Assembly (NCBI GenBank): GCA_964609385.1
Contig: CAZSSM010000018.1
Span: forward strand, 31,980-95,979
From: CAZSSM01 sp964609385
Lineage (GTDB): Bacteria; Planctomycetota; Planctomycetia; Isosphaerales; Isosphaeraceae
Direction of reading: 5' to 3'
DNA: 64,000 bases
Notes under the pieces: model-generated
The model's input: only the letters and a program-made list of their open reading frames with translations
Database searches by the model: none
Told to the model about the DNA's origin: nothing
Position numbers and translations under genes: made by a program
In this document: piece after piece, positions 9,078 through 17,741 of the stretch
Numbering within the stretch: the stretch's first letter is position 1
How the letters are laid out: every line of letters starts with the position of its first letter

Positions 9078-9887
9078 ATGAGATCCGCGTCGCCCGTCTC
9101 GGTCCACCTGTTGCCTGAGCTGATCCCGTTGGACGCGTTGGCCGGTTCCCTGGCGGTCGTCATCGATGTGCTCCGCGCCTCGACCTCGATCACGCACGCC
9201 CTGGCCTCGGGCGCCCTCGAAGTCCGCCCTTGTTTGGAGGTCGAGGAGGCGCGTCGGTTGGCGGCGTCCCTTCCATCGGGGACGGCCTTGCTAGCCGGCG
9301 AGCGGACCGGCCTGGTGATCGAGGGGTTCGACCTGGGCAATTCGCCTGAGGCCTTCAGCCCGGAAGTTTGTCGGGACCGGACGATTGTGATGACCACAAC
9401 CAACGGGACCCGCGCGATCCAGGCTTGCTTGGATGCCGAGGAAGTGATCGTGGCTGCCTTCGCGAATCTGAGTCGGGTGGCCGACTACATCGAGACGGTG
9501 GGTCGAGGGCGCTCTGTCCATCTCGTCTGTTCGGGGACCGATCGTTTGGTCAGCTGGGAAGATACTTTGCTGGCGGGTGCGTTGGCCCATCGACTTGGGG
9601 TTCGCCCTCAGTCAATGTCGGATCCGGTCGGCGGAGTTGGCTTCGTGGCGGGCAACGATTCGACGCTCTTGGCCCTTGCAGCAAGCGAAGACGTTCCGCT
9701 CGACCCGACTGAAGACAGCACGACGACCCGTCTCTCGAGGATCGTCCGCGGCCGTGGGGGTCAGCGAGTCACGGAGATCGGACTTTCCAACGACATCGAG
9801 GTGGCATCTCGGATCGACTCGCGACCGATCGTCCCAAGACTCGAGCGGGTCCCATTGCGTCTGGTGGCCGCCTCCGAGACCATATGA
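9078..9887 (+). CDS. comB: 2-phosphosulfolactate phosphatase (ComB)
   Basis: The protein has 269 residues and matches the ComB family along its length: VVIDVLRASTSITHAL, GERTGLVIEGFDLGNSP, the phosphate-binding TTTNGTRAI, and near the C-terminus GLSNDIEVASRID. ComB removes phosphate from (R)-2-phospho-3-sulfolactate to give 3-sulfolactate. In archaea this is a step to coenzyme M. Bacteria that carry comB lack that end product in most cases and may make or secrete sulfolactate. No other com gene (comA, comC, comDE) is in the window. A GGAGA site precedes the ATG by about 12 bases. The next gene, glyS, follows after 94 bases. Confidence 0.9.
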   Translation: MRSASPVSVHLLPELIPLDALAGSLAVVIDVLRASTSITHALASGALEVRPCLEVEEARRLAASLPSGTALLAGERTGLVIEGFDLGNSPEAFSPEVCRDRTIVMTTTNGTRAIQACLDAEEVIVAAFANLSRVADYIETVGRGRSVHLVCSGTDRLVSWEDTLLAGALAHRLGVRPQSMSDPVGGVGFVAGNDSTLLALAASEDVPLDPTEDSTTTRLSRIVRGRGGQRVTEIGLSNDIEVASRIDSRPIVPRLERVPLRLVAASETI

Positions 9888-9981
9888 GCGACGAGATTGA
9901 CCGCGTCCCCAAGCGCCGGGGCTTTTCGAACCAACGCGGCGCGGGCGATCGAGGCGAACCGAGTTCGAGGAGTCCTTGGCG

Positions 9982-11547
9982 ATGGATATGGAGAAGCTGG
10001 TCTCGCTCTGCAAGCGTCGAGGGTTCATCTTTCCCTCCAGCGAGATTTACGGGGGGATCAACGGCTTCTGGGACTACGGCCCCCTCGGTGTCGAGCTGAA
10101 GCGCAACGTCAAAGAAACCTGGTGGCGCGATTGCGTGCAGAGCCGAGACGATATGGTCGGGCTCGACTGCGCGATCGTCATGAACCCGCGGGTCTGGGAG
10201 GCATCCGGACACGTCGGGGGATTCAACGACCCGATGGTCGACTGCCGTGAGACCAAGGGCCGCTACCGCGCCGATCAGCTCTACGTTTTCGGTGTCACTG
10301 CGGAGCCGCGCGAGCCGGTCGACTCGGCGGCCTTCGATCCCTTAGCGACCGACGTCCGGCTCGATGCTCCAGCCGACTTCTGGGTCTCGGGTCTGGGCGC
10401 TTCGATCGACGATGCTTGGGAGTTCGTTCGTCCCAAAGCAGCCAAACTGCTCAAGGTCAAGCCTAAAAACCTCCAGCCGCCGCCGCTCGACGCGGTCGCC
10501 CTCTACACCAGCCTGCACCCTGAGGAGCGGGCCAAGGTGGTTGCTCCGGAGTCCGAGACGCCCGGGACGTTGACGGAACCCCGCCAGTTCAACCTGATGT
10601 TCGCCACCCACGCCGGCGCTGTCGCCAACGACGCCAGTAAGGTTTACCTCCGGCCCGAGACGGCCCAGGGGATCTTCGTCAACTTCAAGAACGTTTGCGA
10701 CACCGCGCGGGTCAAACTCCCTTTTGGGATCGCTCAAATCGGCAAGAGCTTTCGCAACGAGATCACCCCGCGCAACTTCACCTTTCGTTCGCGTGAGTTC
10801 GAGCAGATGGAGATCGAGTTCTTCTGCAAGCCAAGCGACGCCGATCAATGGTATCAGTATTGGCGTGACGAGCGGTTCGGTTGGTATGTTCGTCACGGCT
10901 TGCAGAGCGAGAGGCTCCGGCTTCGCGACCACGACCCGGACGAACTGGCCTTTTATTCGACCAATACCGCCGACGTCGAGTACGAGTTCCCGTTCGGAAT
11001 CAGCGAGCTGGAGGGGATCGCGCATCGAGGCGACTACGACCTCCGCCAGCATCAGGAGCATAGCAAGAAAGACCTGACCTACTTCGACGACGAGACCAAG
11101 GAACGGTTCCTGCCCCATGTCATCGAGCCCTCGGCGGGCGCAGACCGGGCGACCTTGGCGTTCCTCTGTGAAGCGTATGTGGAAGACGAGGTCGAGGGCG
11201 AGTCGCGGAGCCTCTTGCGGTTCCACCCCCGTCTGGCCCCGATCAAAGCGGCCGTCTTTCCGTTGGTCAAAAAAGAGGGGATGCCCGAGAAGGCCCACGC
11301 GATCCATGATAGGCTCCGCCAACGGTACAACACCGTCTACGACGAGAAGGGGGCCGTTGGACGCCGATATCGACGGCAGGACGAGGCCGGCACGCCCTTC
11401 TGCATCACTGTCGACGGCCAAACCCTGGAGGATGATACCGTCACACTCCGCGATCGCGACTCGCTCAAGCAATGGCGTGTCCCCGTCGCGGGAATCGAGC
11501 AGGCGATCGACGATCTGATCACCGGACGCTCCGCGCCCCCCGAATGA
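9982..11547 (+). CDS. glyS: Glycyl-tRNA synthetase, single-chain homodimeric type
   Basis: The protein has 521 residues of the class II alpha2 GlyRS type, not the bacterial alpha2beta2 type. It begins with the family N-terminus LVSLCKRRGFIFPSSEIYGG and NGFWDYGPLG. It then shows ASGHVGGFNDPMVDC, motif 2 with FRNEITPRNFTFRSREFEQ, and motif 3 near GADRATLAFLCEAY. The C-terminal anticodon-binding domain runs from about residue 410. A 70-residue insertion between the N-terminal part and motif 2 (near 90-190) is typical of this type. I preferred the ATG at 9982, with GAGGAG nine bases upstream, over a TTG at 9976. The enzyme charges tRNA-Gly in the cytoplasm. Confidence 0.97.
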   Translation: MDMEKLVSLCKRRGFIFPSSEIYGGINGFWDYGPLGVELKRNVKETWWRDCVQSRDDMVGLDCAIVMNPRVWEASGHVGGFNDPMVDCRETKGRYRADQLYVFGVTAEPREPVDSAAFDPLATDVRLDAPADFWVSGLGASIDDAWEFVRPKAAKLLKVKPKNLQPPPLDAVALYTSLHPEERAKVVAPESETPGTLTEPRQFNLMFATHAGAVANDASKVYLRPETAQGIFVNFKNVCDTARVKLPFGIAQIGKSFRNEITPRNFTFRSREFEQMEIEFFCKPSDADQWYQYWRDERFGWYVRHGLQSERLRLRDHDPDELAFYSTNTADVEYEFPFGISELEGIAHRGDYDLRQHQEHSKKDLTYFDDETKERFLPHVIEPSAGADRATLAFLCEAYVEDEVEGESRSLLRFHPRLAPIKAAVFPLVKKEGMPEKAHAIHDRLRQRYNTVYDEKGAVGRRYRRQDEAGTPFCITVDGQTLEDDTVTLRDRDSLKQWRVPVAGIEQAIDDLITGRSAPPE

Positions 11548-11610
11548 CCGCCTGGGCACGCCGATCCCGCCCCATCACCTCACACCGATCCCCATCCGGA
11601 GAGCCCGTCG

Positions 11611-12219
11611 ATGACCTCGCCCGACGAGATCGATCCGACGCAGGTCCGTCAGACCGAGCACCCGATCGACCCGCTCTTCGTCCGGCGTTGGTCGCCACGT
11701 GCGATGTCAGGGCGTCCGCTAGATCTCGAGACCCTCTTTCGCCTCTTCGAGGCGGCACGGTGGGCCCCCTCATCGCGTAACGGCCAGCCTTGGCGATTCC
11801 TTTATGCCCTCCGCGACTCCGAAGCCTGGGCAACCTACCTTGACCTACTTGTTGCGGGAAATCGGACGTGGTGCGAGCGGGCCGGAGCGTTGATCGTCGT
11901 CCTCTCGAGGACCAAGTTCGAGGACGGCAAGCCGAGCCCGACGCACCATCTCGACACCGGAGCGGCTTGGGAAAACCTCGCGCGCTATGGCACACAACTC
12001 GGGCTGGTCGTTCACGGCATGGCCGGATTCAATGCCAGCCGAGCCCGAGTCGATCTGGCCGTGCCCGACGTCTTCGAGCTGGCATTGATGATCGCCGTCG
12101 GCCATCCCGGTCCGATTGAAGAATTGCCCGAACCGCTTCGGGAACGTGAACGCCCCTCCGATCGCAAATCCATCGCCGTTCTTGCTTATCCAGGACGGGC
12201 ACCAAGCTCATTGAGTTAA
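11611..12219 (+). CDS. Nitroreductase-family flavoprotein
   Basis: The protein has 202 residues. The N-terminal FMN-binding region is seen as FVRRWSPRAMSGRPL and LFEAARWAPSSRNGQPWRF, the usual RRS-R and PSS-NxQPW signatures of nitroreductases. HLDTGAAWENLARYGTQLGL matches the central dimer helix, and the VGHPG strand the C-terminal flavin contact. Such enzymes reduce nitro groups, quinones or flavins using NAD(P)H, and the natural substrate cannot be read from sequence. GGAGAG lies seven bases before the ATG. It follows glyS by 63 bases on the same strand. Confidence 0.9.
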   Translation: MTSPDEIDPTQVRQTEHPIDPLFVRRWSPRAMSGRPLDLETLFRLFEAARWAPSSRNGQPWRFLYALRDSEAWATYLDLLVAGNRTWCERAGALIVVLSRTKFEDGKPSPTHHLDTGAAWENLARYGTQLGLVVHGMAGFNASRARVDLAVPDVFELALMIAVGHPGPIEELPEPLRERERPSDRKSIAVLAYPGRAPSSLS

Positions 12220-12379
12220 CGTCTCCCTCGATGGCATAATTAAGTCCGATTCTCCGACTCGATGCGGATGGCAATCAGAACGGATCCCTCCGTCGATTTC
12301 TCGGGTGCGAGACCAAAAGGGTCCCACTCGGGTCCGCATGATGCCCCGATCCGCGCACCCTCAACTCGCGGAGTGGACG

Positions 12380-15025
12380 ATGAGTGATCGACACCGACCA
12401 GAGCTTTCCTTGGCGTCTCATCCGACAGGCGCTCGGGACGCGACTTCACGCCAAGACGAATTGGAGACGCCCCCCGAAACCGCAAGCTGGGATTTAACGG
12501 AACTTGTTCCGGAAATCCCGTCGGTTGCGACGGAGGCCCGAAGCGAACTGTCACTTGAGATCTTGGAGGATCTCCCCTCATCAGTCCCATTAGACTTACT
12601 CGAAAGTCAAGCATTCCTTAGTGCCGATGATGAGAGCGGCGGCGACCGTCCGGAATCCCATCAGAAACCCCGTTCGCCCCGCTTCGAAATCCTGGGACGA
12701 TTCGACGCGGGCAACCTTGGAGTCATCGCGCGGGCGCTCGACCACGAGTTCGGTCGCGAGGTCGCTCTGAAAGGGATCCGCTCCGATCACGCCGACAACC
12801 CAGTCACACGGCATCGCTTCTATTTGGAGGCCCTGATCACGGGCAACCTCGAGCATCCCGGAATCGTTCCCACCTACGGCTATGGTCGGTGGGCGAACGG
12901 CCGTCCCTACTACGCGATGCAGTTACTTCGTGGCAAGAACCTCCGTGATCAACTCAACGATTTGTACAAGAATCGCCGAAGCCTCGACCCCACAGACATC
13001 AAGGCGATCATCCGACGCGTGATCCAGGTCTGCGAGACGGTGGCTTATGCACACTCACGCGGCGTCATCCATCGTGATATCAAGCCTTCCAATATCATGA
13101 CCGATCGCTTCAGCGAGACCTACCTCGTCGATTGGGGACTGGCGCAGCTCTTCGATCTCAGCCGATGGCCGGTCCCTCAATCGGGCGATTCAACATCACC
13201 CGACTCGTCGGGATCCAAGTCTGAGTCGAAGACCGAGCATGATGGATCGACGCATTCTGATCCGTCGACGATCCGAGCGATTGAGGCGGTGACCCACGCC
13301 GAGATCGGGCGGACTGTGGGGACCCGCGGCTTCGTTGCGCCCGAGTTTCGTGCCGGCCAACCAGATCGGATGGGTCCCCAGGGCGACATCTACGCCTTGG
13401 GGGCGGTCCTTTACTGCGTTCTGACCGGACGTTCCCCTGCCCGTACCACGAAGAAATCAAGGACCTCGGACGGCCAACCGCTGGAGACGCTCCCAAAACC
13501 CCGAGCGATTAATCCCGAGCTACCCCCCGCGCTCGAGGCGATCTGCCTAAAGGCGATGAACCGCGATCCGAGTGTCCGTTACGACACCGCTGAAGCTCTG
13601 GCCAGAGATCTGGAAAACTGGTTGGTCGATGAGCCGGTTACCGCTCGGCCCGATCCGCTCGAGGACAAGATCCGCCGCTGGACCCGCCGCCATAAAGCCC
13701 TCGCGACGGCCTTGATCGCGGTCGTAGTCACCGCCATCACTGTCTCCCTCTCGTTCAATGTCCTGCTTGCTGGCATGAACAAAGACCTCAAAGCAAAAAT
13801 CGAGCAAATCAACTTAGCCAATGACACAAAAATGAACCTCAATGAGGAACTCGACAACAAAGTTCAGAAAAACGATGAATTTGTCTTTGAATTGTTAGAA
13901 CAGATTCGAATGTCAACGAAAAATAATGAAGACGTCTACGTGCTTCGCGATCGACTCGTCGAGCACGCCCTCAGGCAGTTAAGCGAAAGCGACAAGTCCC
14001 TTCAGCATGTCTTCGAGGTTGGGGAGTTTTTTCGAGAGGCGGGAAATGCCCATCGCTATCTCGGTCATTTCGATGCGGCGGAAAGCGCTTACCGAAGCGG
14101 TTTCCACGCGATCGAAACCTACAGAGACACGAGCGTCCGCCACGAAGCCGTCCCGTTGCTGGGAGCCGACTCCAATCTCTCGTGCGAATTGGCGGATCTC
14201 TTCCTGTCGGCGGGCCGCGTTGATGAGGCCGAGGCCGTCCTCCGTCAGACGATCGAACGATTGGACGAATCCCTCGGCGATCAGATCCCCGTCCTTAACC
14301 CCGACCGTTGTTGGCTGGCGCAAATCCGGCTTCGTTGCTTGATCGTCCAGGCGGAACTCGACCTTCAACAAAACAGTCCGAACCGAGTCTTCGATCGAGT
14401 CCCCATCGAACTCCAACGGTATGCCGATCTCCTCGATCAGGGAGGTGTGTCGGATTCGGTCCCTCTCATTATCGGGCAACACTTGCTCGGACGCGCATAT
14501 CTGAGTATCGATCGATTGCTTGAGGCCGAGGAGCATCTCGACGCGTCGTCTTCGCTGATTTTGCGAGAAGCGGGAAATCTCGGCTCGCTTGAGTCGATGG
14601 ATTTCGAGACGATGACGAAGGATCAGGCTTTCCTCCTGGGACTGGCTCAACTGACTTTAGCCGAGTGCCTCGAAGCGCAGGGTAGACGGGACGACGAGGT
14701 GACCACCGCATATAATATGTCGGTTCAGGCGATGCGTCAGTGCGTCCGGGATCGTCCCTCCAGTTCCATTTATTCCGGTCGACTCGCCGAAATCCTTTAC
14801 CGTCAGGCTCAATACGAAGCCCAAGCCGGCCACACCGGTCGGGAGACAATCCGCTCGCAATACCGCGAGTCGCTCGAGTTGCTAACCCCGACGTCCGGGT
14901 CCGAATCCTCCTGGTCGAACTCTCCACGATTTCAAGAGTTACGTGAATCAATTGAGCGGTCGTTGGAGGAATTGGACGACGAGGCTAGATTCCAGAAGAG
15001 AGTTGAAAGCTTGAAGCAACGATGA
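12380..15025 (+). CDS. Transmembrane Ser/Thr protein kinase with C-terminal TPR-like region
   Basis: The protein has 881 residues from the ATG at 12380, which has GGAG six bases upstream (in-frame starts at 12305, 12338 and 12341 also exist). The N-terminal 100 residues are polar and probably disordered. The kinase domain spans about 103-440: glycine loop GRFDAGNLG, catalytic K131 in VALKGI, HRDIKPSN at 231-238, and DWG at 251-253 in place of DFG. A Ser/Asp-rich insert of about 45 residues sits before the GTRGFVAPEF activation-loop end. A single membrane segment (ALATALIAVVVTAITVSLSF) follows near 450-475, then a coiled coil and helical repeats resembling TPRs to the end. The kinase end is cytoplasmic and the repeats lie on the other side of the membrane. 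The target is unknown. Confidence 0.92.
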   Translation: MSDRHRPELSLASHPTGARDATSRQDELETPPETASWDLTELVPEIPSVATEARSELSLEILEDLPSSVPLDLLESQAFLSADDESGGDRPESHQKPRSPRFEILGRFDAGNLGVIARALDHEFGREVALKGIRSDHADNPVTRHRFYLEALITGNLEHPGIVPTYGYGRWANGRPYYAMQLLRGKNLRDQLNDLYKNRRSLDPTDIKAIIRRVIQVCETVAYAHSRGVIHRDIKPSNIMTDRFSETYLVDWGLAQLFDLSRWPVPQSGDSTSPDSSGSKSESKTEHDGSTHSDPSTIRAIEAVTHAEIGRTVGTRGFVAPEFRAGQPDRMGPQGDIYALGAVLYCVLTGRSPARTTKKSRTSDGQPLETLPKPRAINPELPPALEAICLKAMNRDPSVRYDTAEALARDLENWLVDEPVTARPDPLEDKIRRWTRRHKALATALIAVVVTAITVSLSFNVLLAGMNKDLKAKIEQINLANDTKMNLNEELDNKVQKNDEFVFELLEQIRMSTKNNEDVYVLRDRLVEHALRQLSESDKSLQHVFEVGEFFREAGNAHRYLGHFDAAESAYRSGFHAIETYRDTSVRHEAVPLLGADSNLSCELADLFLSAGRVDEAEAVLRQTIERLDESLGDQIPVLNPDRCWLAQIRLRCLIVQAELDLQQNSPNRVFDRVPIELQRYADLLDQGGVSDSVPLIIGQHLLGRAYLSIDRLLEAEEHLDASSSLILREAGNLGSLESMDFETMTKDQAFLLGLAQLTLAECLEAQGRRDDEVTTAYNMSVQAMRQCVRDRPSSSIYSGRLAEILYRQAQYEAQAGHTGRETIRSQYRESLELLTPTSGSESSWSNSPRFQELRESIERSLEELDDEARFQKRVESLKQR

Positions 15026-15058
15026 CGTTAGATAAGCAACGCAAGAAAGATCGATGAA

Positions 15059-15081
15059 GGACCAGGATCTGATCCTGGTCC
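15059..15081. terminator. Perfect 23-base palindrome between convergent genes, probable terminator
   Basis: GGACCAGGATC and GATCCTGGTCC surround a single T, so the transcript folds into a stem of at least nine pairs from either strand. It lies 33 bases past the kinase stop and 18 past the stop of the converging small gene. On the minus strand it is followed by a moderately T-rich stretch. Confidence 0.55.
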
Positions 15082-15099
15082 AGACCGTCGCGATCGAAA

Positions 15100-15519
15100 T
15101 CACGTTGGGATGGGAATATTGACTAAGAGTCGTCCATGAAACAGTGACGGCGGATGCCCGAGCGAGTAGCTCAACTCGCTGAAAGTCGGACCGGAGGTTC
15201 GACTCATCCCGCCGGGGCCACCGCCGCCCGACGTCACGAGTGTGGTTTCGATCTCCAGATAAACTGCGTCGGCGGGCTTGCTCGGACAGGGGAGTGAGGA
15301 GGAGTCTGGCGATGAAGCCAAGCTCGAGCTCGTTAAGTTTCCATCGCTCTTGGAGTACTCGGTCCCGTTGTGGTGCAGACAGAAACTGTCCTCGAACGTG
15401 GTCTGATTGAACGTCACGGCCGGAGCGACCCACACCTTCAGGGTGTGGACATCGCCCGAGATGCTCATCGACTGACAATAGATGTCACTGGATTGGGTTG
15501 CCGAACTCAAAGTGCACAT
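15100..15519 (-). CDS. Hypothetical protein, Ser/Thr-rich, probably beta-structured
   Basis: The frame gives 139 residues with a balanced composition rich in Ser, Thr and aliphatics and poor in Arg, unlike the antisense shadow frames in this GC-rich DNA. That is the main reason to call it. Segments such as DVHTLKVWVAPAVTFNQTTF and AVYLEIETTLVTSGGG look like beta-strands with a glycine loop. There is no signal peptide or membrane segment. AAAAGG lies seven bases before the ATG. I recognise no family. It converges with the kinase gene and is followed by the 23-base palindrome. Confidence 0.5.
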   Translation of the reverse strand: MCTLSSATQSSDIYCQSMSISGDVHTLKVWVAPAVTFNQTTFEDSFCLHHNGTEYSKSDGNLTSSSLASSPDSSSLPCPSKPADAVYLEIETTLVTSGGGGPGGMSRTSGPTFSELSYSLGHPPSLFHGRLLVNIPIPT

Positions 15520-15674
15520 GGGTTGGGCCTTTTCGGAAGATGCGCCGGCATAAATGCTCTATCGAACGCGAACTCAGCGCGACGATGACATGCCACGTCA
15601 CCGTGCGCGAGGTTGGCTCCTCATACTGATCATTCGGATGACAAGGATCATAGTCAAGTGGTATTTGTAAGGTG

Positions 15675-17741
15675 TTATTCAGATGGTTTGTCGGCGTCCT
15701 GGGAACCAGATTCGAGCCAGAACGGTTTCTCCTTATCCGAGGCTTCGGCGTGATCAGTGTCGTCCGGCTCGGGAGATGGGGCGAGCCCAGCCTCGATCGG
15801 TTCGGGTTTGCGTCCGAACCAGCCTCGAGGGGCGTCGTCTTCTTCGGGATCGGGTTCCGGAGCGCGGACGATCGCGACGAGCCAGGTCAGGAAGGCCAGT
15901 GCGGCCAGATTGAGCAGGGTCATCCAAATCGATTCGAAGAGGTCCCCGGTCTCGGTAATCAGTTCGGTTTGCGTGGGGTCGGCATAGGCCTGAGGCAGAG
16001 CAGGGTCGGGGGCGACGGTGATCGGACTGGCATTAACCAGCGCCATGATCTCCGTGGAGGTCAGTGGGATCGCGCCAGTGGGTAGGGCTGAGGCAGGTCC
16101 AGCGTTCAGTTCACGGTCCTCAAAGGCCGCGCCGGCCAGGACCACCTGATTGCCCAGCGTCTCGATGATCCGATCGATCCCGTAGAGCCCGACCTCGAAC
16201 TGGGAAGGCCGCAGGAAAGGGAGTGTTGCGGCTCGCTGACTGTCGAGCCAGCCCTCCAAAGACGCCAGCCGGAGTGCACCGTCAGCACTGTCCAGCGCCT
16301 CGACAATCTCCTTGCGACCGGGCTCGGCCAGGATGATCGCCGCATCGAGTTGGTTGGCGAGGACAGCGCGACAGAGCGTCGCCACATCAGCCTGCATGGC
16401 CGGATCCCGACCTTCAAGCAGCGCGTGTCCGACCAGAGCCGACCCCGAGTTCGGCGGTGAAAGGCCCACACGACCGGATAACGGATCAGGAACCGAGCTT
16501 CCCGACTCGTTGCTCCGCCGAATCACATGGACGAGCCGATTACCGATGACCGTCAGGGCTCGGAGTTGCTCGCGGCGTTCCGTGGGACGTCCGGGTCGGA
16601 TCCGGAAGAACCGCTCGGCTCCAACAAGGGCCACGCGCGCTTGATTGTTCAAGACCTCCTCGAACGGATCTCGATCGGGAAGCTCGCGGAGTTCAATCAC
16701 GCGATCGGGGAAGGCCGTTCCGATCGTCTCGCTAGCCAACTGGGAGAGTGAGCTGAGGGCATCCGCTTCGGCCTGGGCGATGACCAACTTGGGGAGCCGC
16801 TTGAGCGGGACGTCATCGGGATTCTGGATCAGCTCCTCGTCCAACAAGAACTGGCGGGCGACCTCAGCCGGGTCCATGTTCCGGGTCTCGACGTCGTCGT
16901 TGAGGCGTCGCATGACCGATTCATTGAGATGACCGCGGAGTCGGCCCAGGATCGTCGAGAGATATGTGCCGACCTCGCCTGGTACGTCCTCACGGACGAT
17001 GAAGGCTGCTTGGTAGGAGGGGAAGAAGTGTTGATCGTCTTCCAAGACCGTTAGGCCGAGCCGATCAATGGCGCCATCGGTCGAGTATCCGGTCATCACA
17101 TCGACACGGCCATCAAGCAGGTCGTGGACGCGCTCATTGACGTCGTCTTCGAGCAGGATCCGGTCCCGATCCAGCTTCAGGTCGTAGGCCAAGGCCATCG
17201 CGTAGAGGCCATCGATGGGGCGTCGGACCGACTCGGGTGGACAAGAGACCCGAATCGGGCGATCCAGCTTCCTAAGGTCGCCGATCGTCTCCAGGCCGAG
17301 CGCAGCGGCACGCTCAGCGGTCACCAGGAGCCGGTATCTGTTCTCAAAGCCTAAGGGATTGAGCCAGCGGTACCCGAGGACTTCGCTCTCACGTTTGATG
17401 CGTTGAAAGAGTTCCTCGTCGTCCAGATCCTTAGGGACCGGCCCTTTGTTGAAGAGCCACCAGGTCCCGGTGTACTCCAACATGACATCGACCTGACCGG
17501 TGACGATCATCCGTTGCGCTGAGAAGGTATCGGGGCAGGAGACGATCGGGCCGACCGGATAGTCTTTGGGCTCAGCGCGGATCAGTTGCGCGGCCATTTC
17601 GGCTAGGATCCGCTGTTCGGTGAAGCCCTTGGCGCCGATCCGGAGCGGTTGGGTGTCATCGTTCGAGCCACAACCGACGAACGACAGGAGGAGGATTGCG
17701 GTCAGGAGGACCCGCATCATGATTCCGAATTGCCTGTTCAT
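15675..17741 (-). CDS. Two-domain, membrane-anchored betaine/choline-type binding lipoprotein
   Basis: The protein has 688 residues. The N-terminus (VLLTAILLLSFVGCGS) is a lipoprotein signal with C24 as the lipidation site. Residues about 32-310 are an OpuAC/ProX-type substrate-binding domain: LRIGAKGFTEQRILAEM, VDVMLEYTGTWW and LNPLGFENRYRLLV. Residues about 315-590 look like a second periplasmic binding module, with VALVGAERFFRI and CRAVLANQLDAAIILAEPG. It resembles TAXI/NMT1-type receptors, but weakly. A membrane helix lies at about 603-625 (IWMTLLNLAALAFLTWLVAI), followed by a 63-residue acidic cytoplasmic tail. Its start overlaps the stop of the BCCT carrier gene by four bases. No ABC permease or ATPase is adjacent, so it may feed or regulate the carrier. 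That role is inference. Confidence 0.82.
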   Translation of the reverse strand: MNRQFGIMMRVLLTAILLLSFVGCGSNDDTQPLRIGAKGFTEQRILAEMAAQLIRAEPKDYPVGPIVSCPDTFSAQRMIVTGQVDVMLEYTGTWWLFNKGPVPKDLDDEELFQRIKRESEVLGYRWLNPLGFENRYRLLVTAERAAALGLETIGDLRKLDRPIRVSCPPESVRRPIDGLYAMALAYDLKLDRDRILLEDDVNERVHDLLDGRVDVMTGYSTDGAIDRLGLTVLEDDQHFFPSYQAAFIVREDVPGEVGTYLSTILGRLRGHLNESVMRRLNDDVETRNMDPAEVARQFLLDEELIQNPDDVPLKRLPKLVIAQAEADALSSLSQLASETIGTAFPDRVIELRELPDRDPFEEVLNNQARVALVGAERFFRIRPGRPTERREQLRALTVIGNRLVHVIRRSNESGSSVPDPLSGRVGLSPPNSGSALVGHALLEGRDPAMQADVATLCRAVLANQLDAAIILAEPGRKEIVEALDSADGALRLASLEGWLDSQRAATLPFLRPSQFEVGLYGIDRIIETLGNQVVLAGAAFEDRELNAGPASALPTGAIPLTSTEIMALVNASPITVAPDPALPQAYADPTQTELITETGDLFESIWMTLLNLAALAFLTWLVAIVRAPEPDPEEDDAPRGWFGRKPEPIEAGLAPSPEPDDTDHAEASDKEKPFWLESGSQDADKPSE

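Noticed and set aside
10342..11559. A 405-codon minus-strand frame opposite the glycyl-tRNA synthetase gene
   Set aside because: It is the complement of a conserved class II synthetase. No motif is recognisable.
12380..13200. DWG in place of DFG as a sign of a dead kinase
   Set aside because: The Asp is kept, and DWG is seen in many planctomycete-type kinases. The Lys and HRD motifs are intact, so activity is expected.
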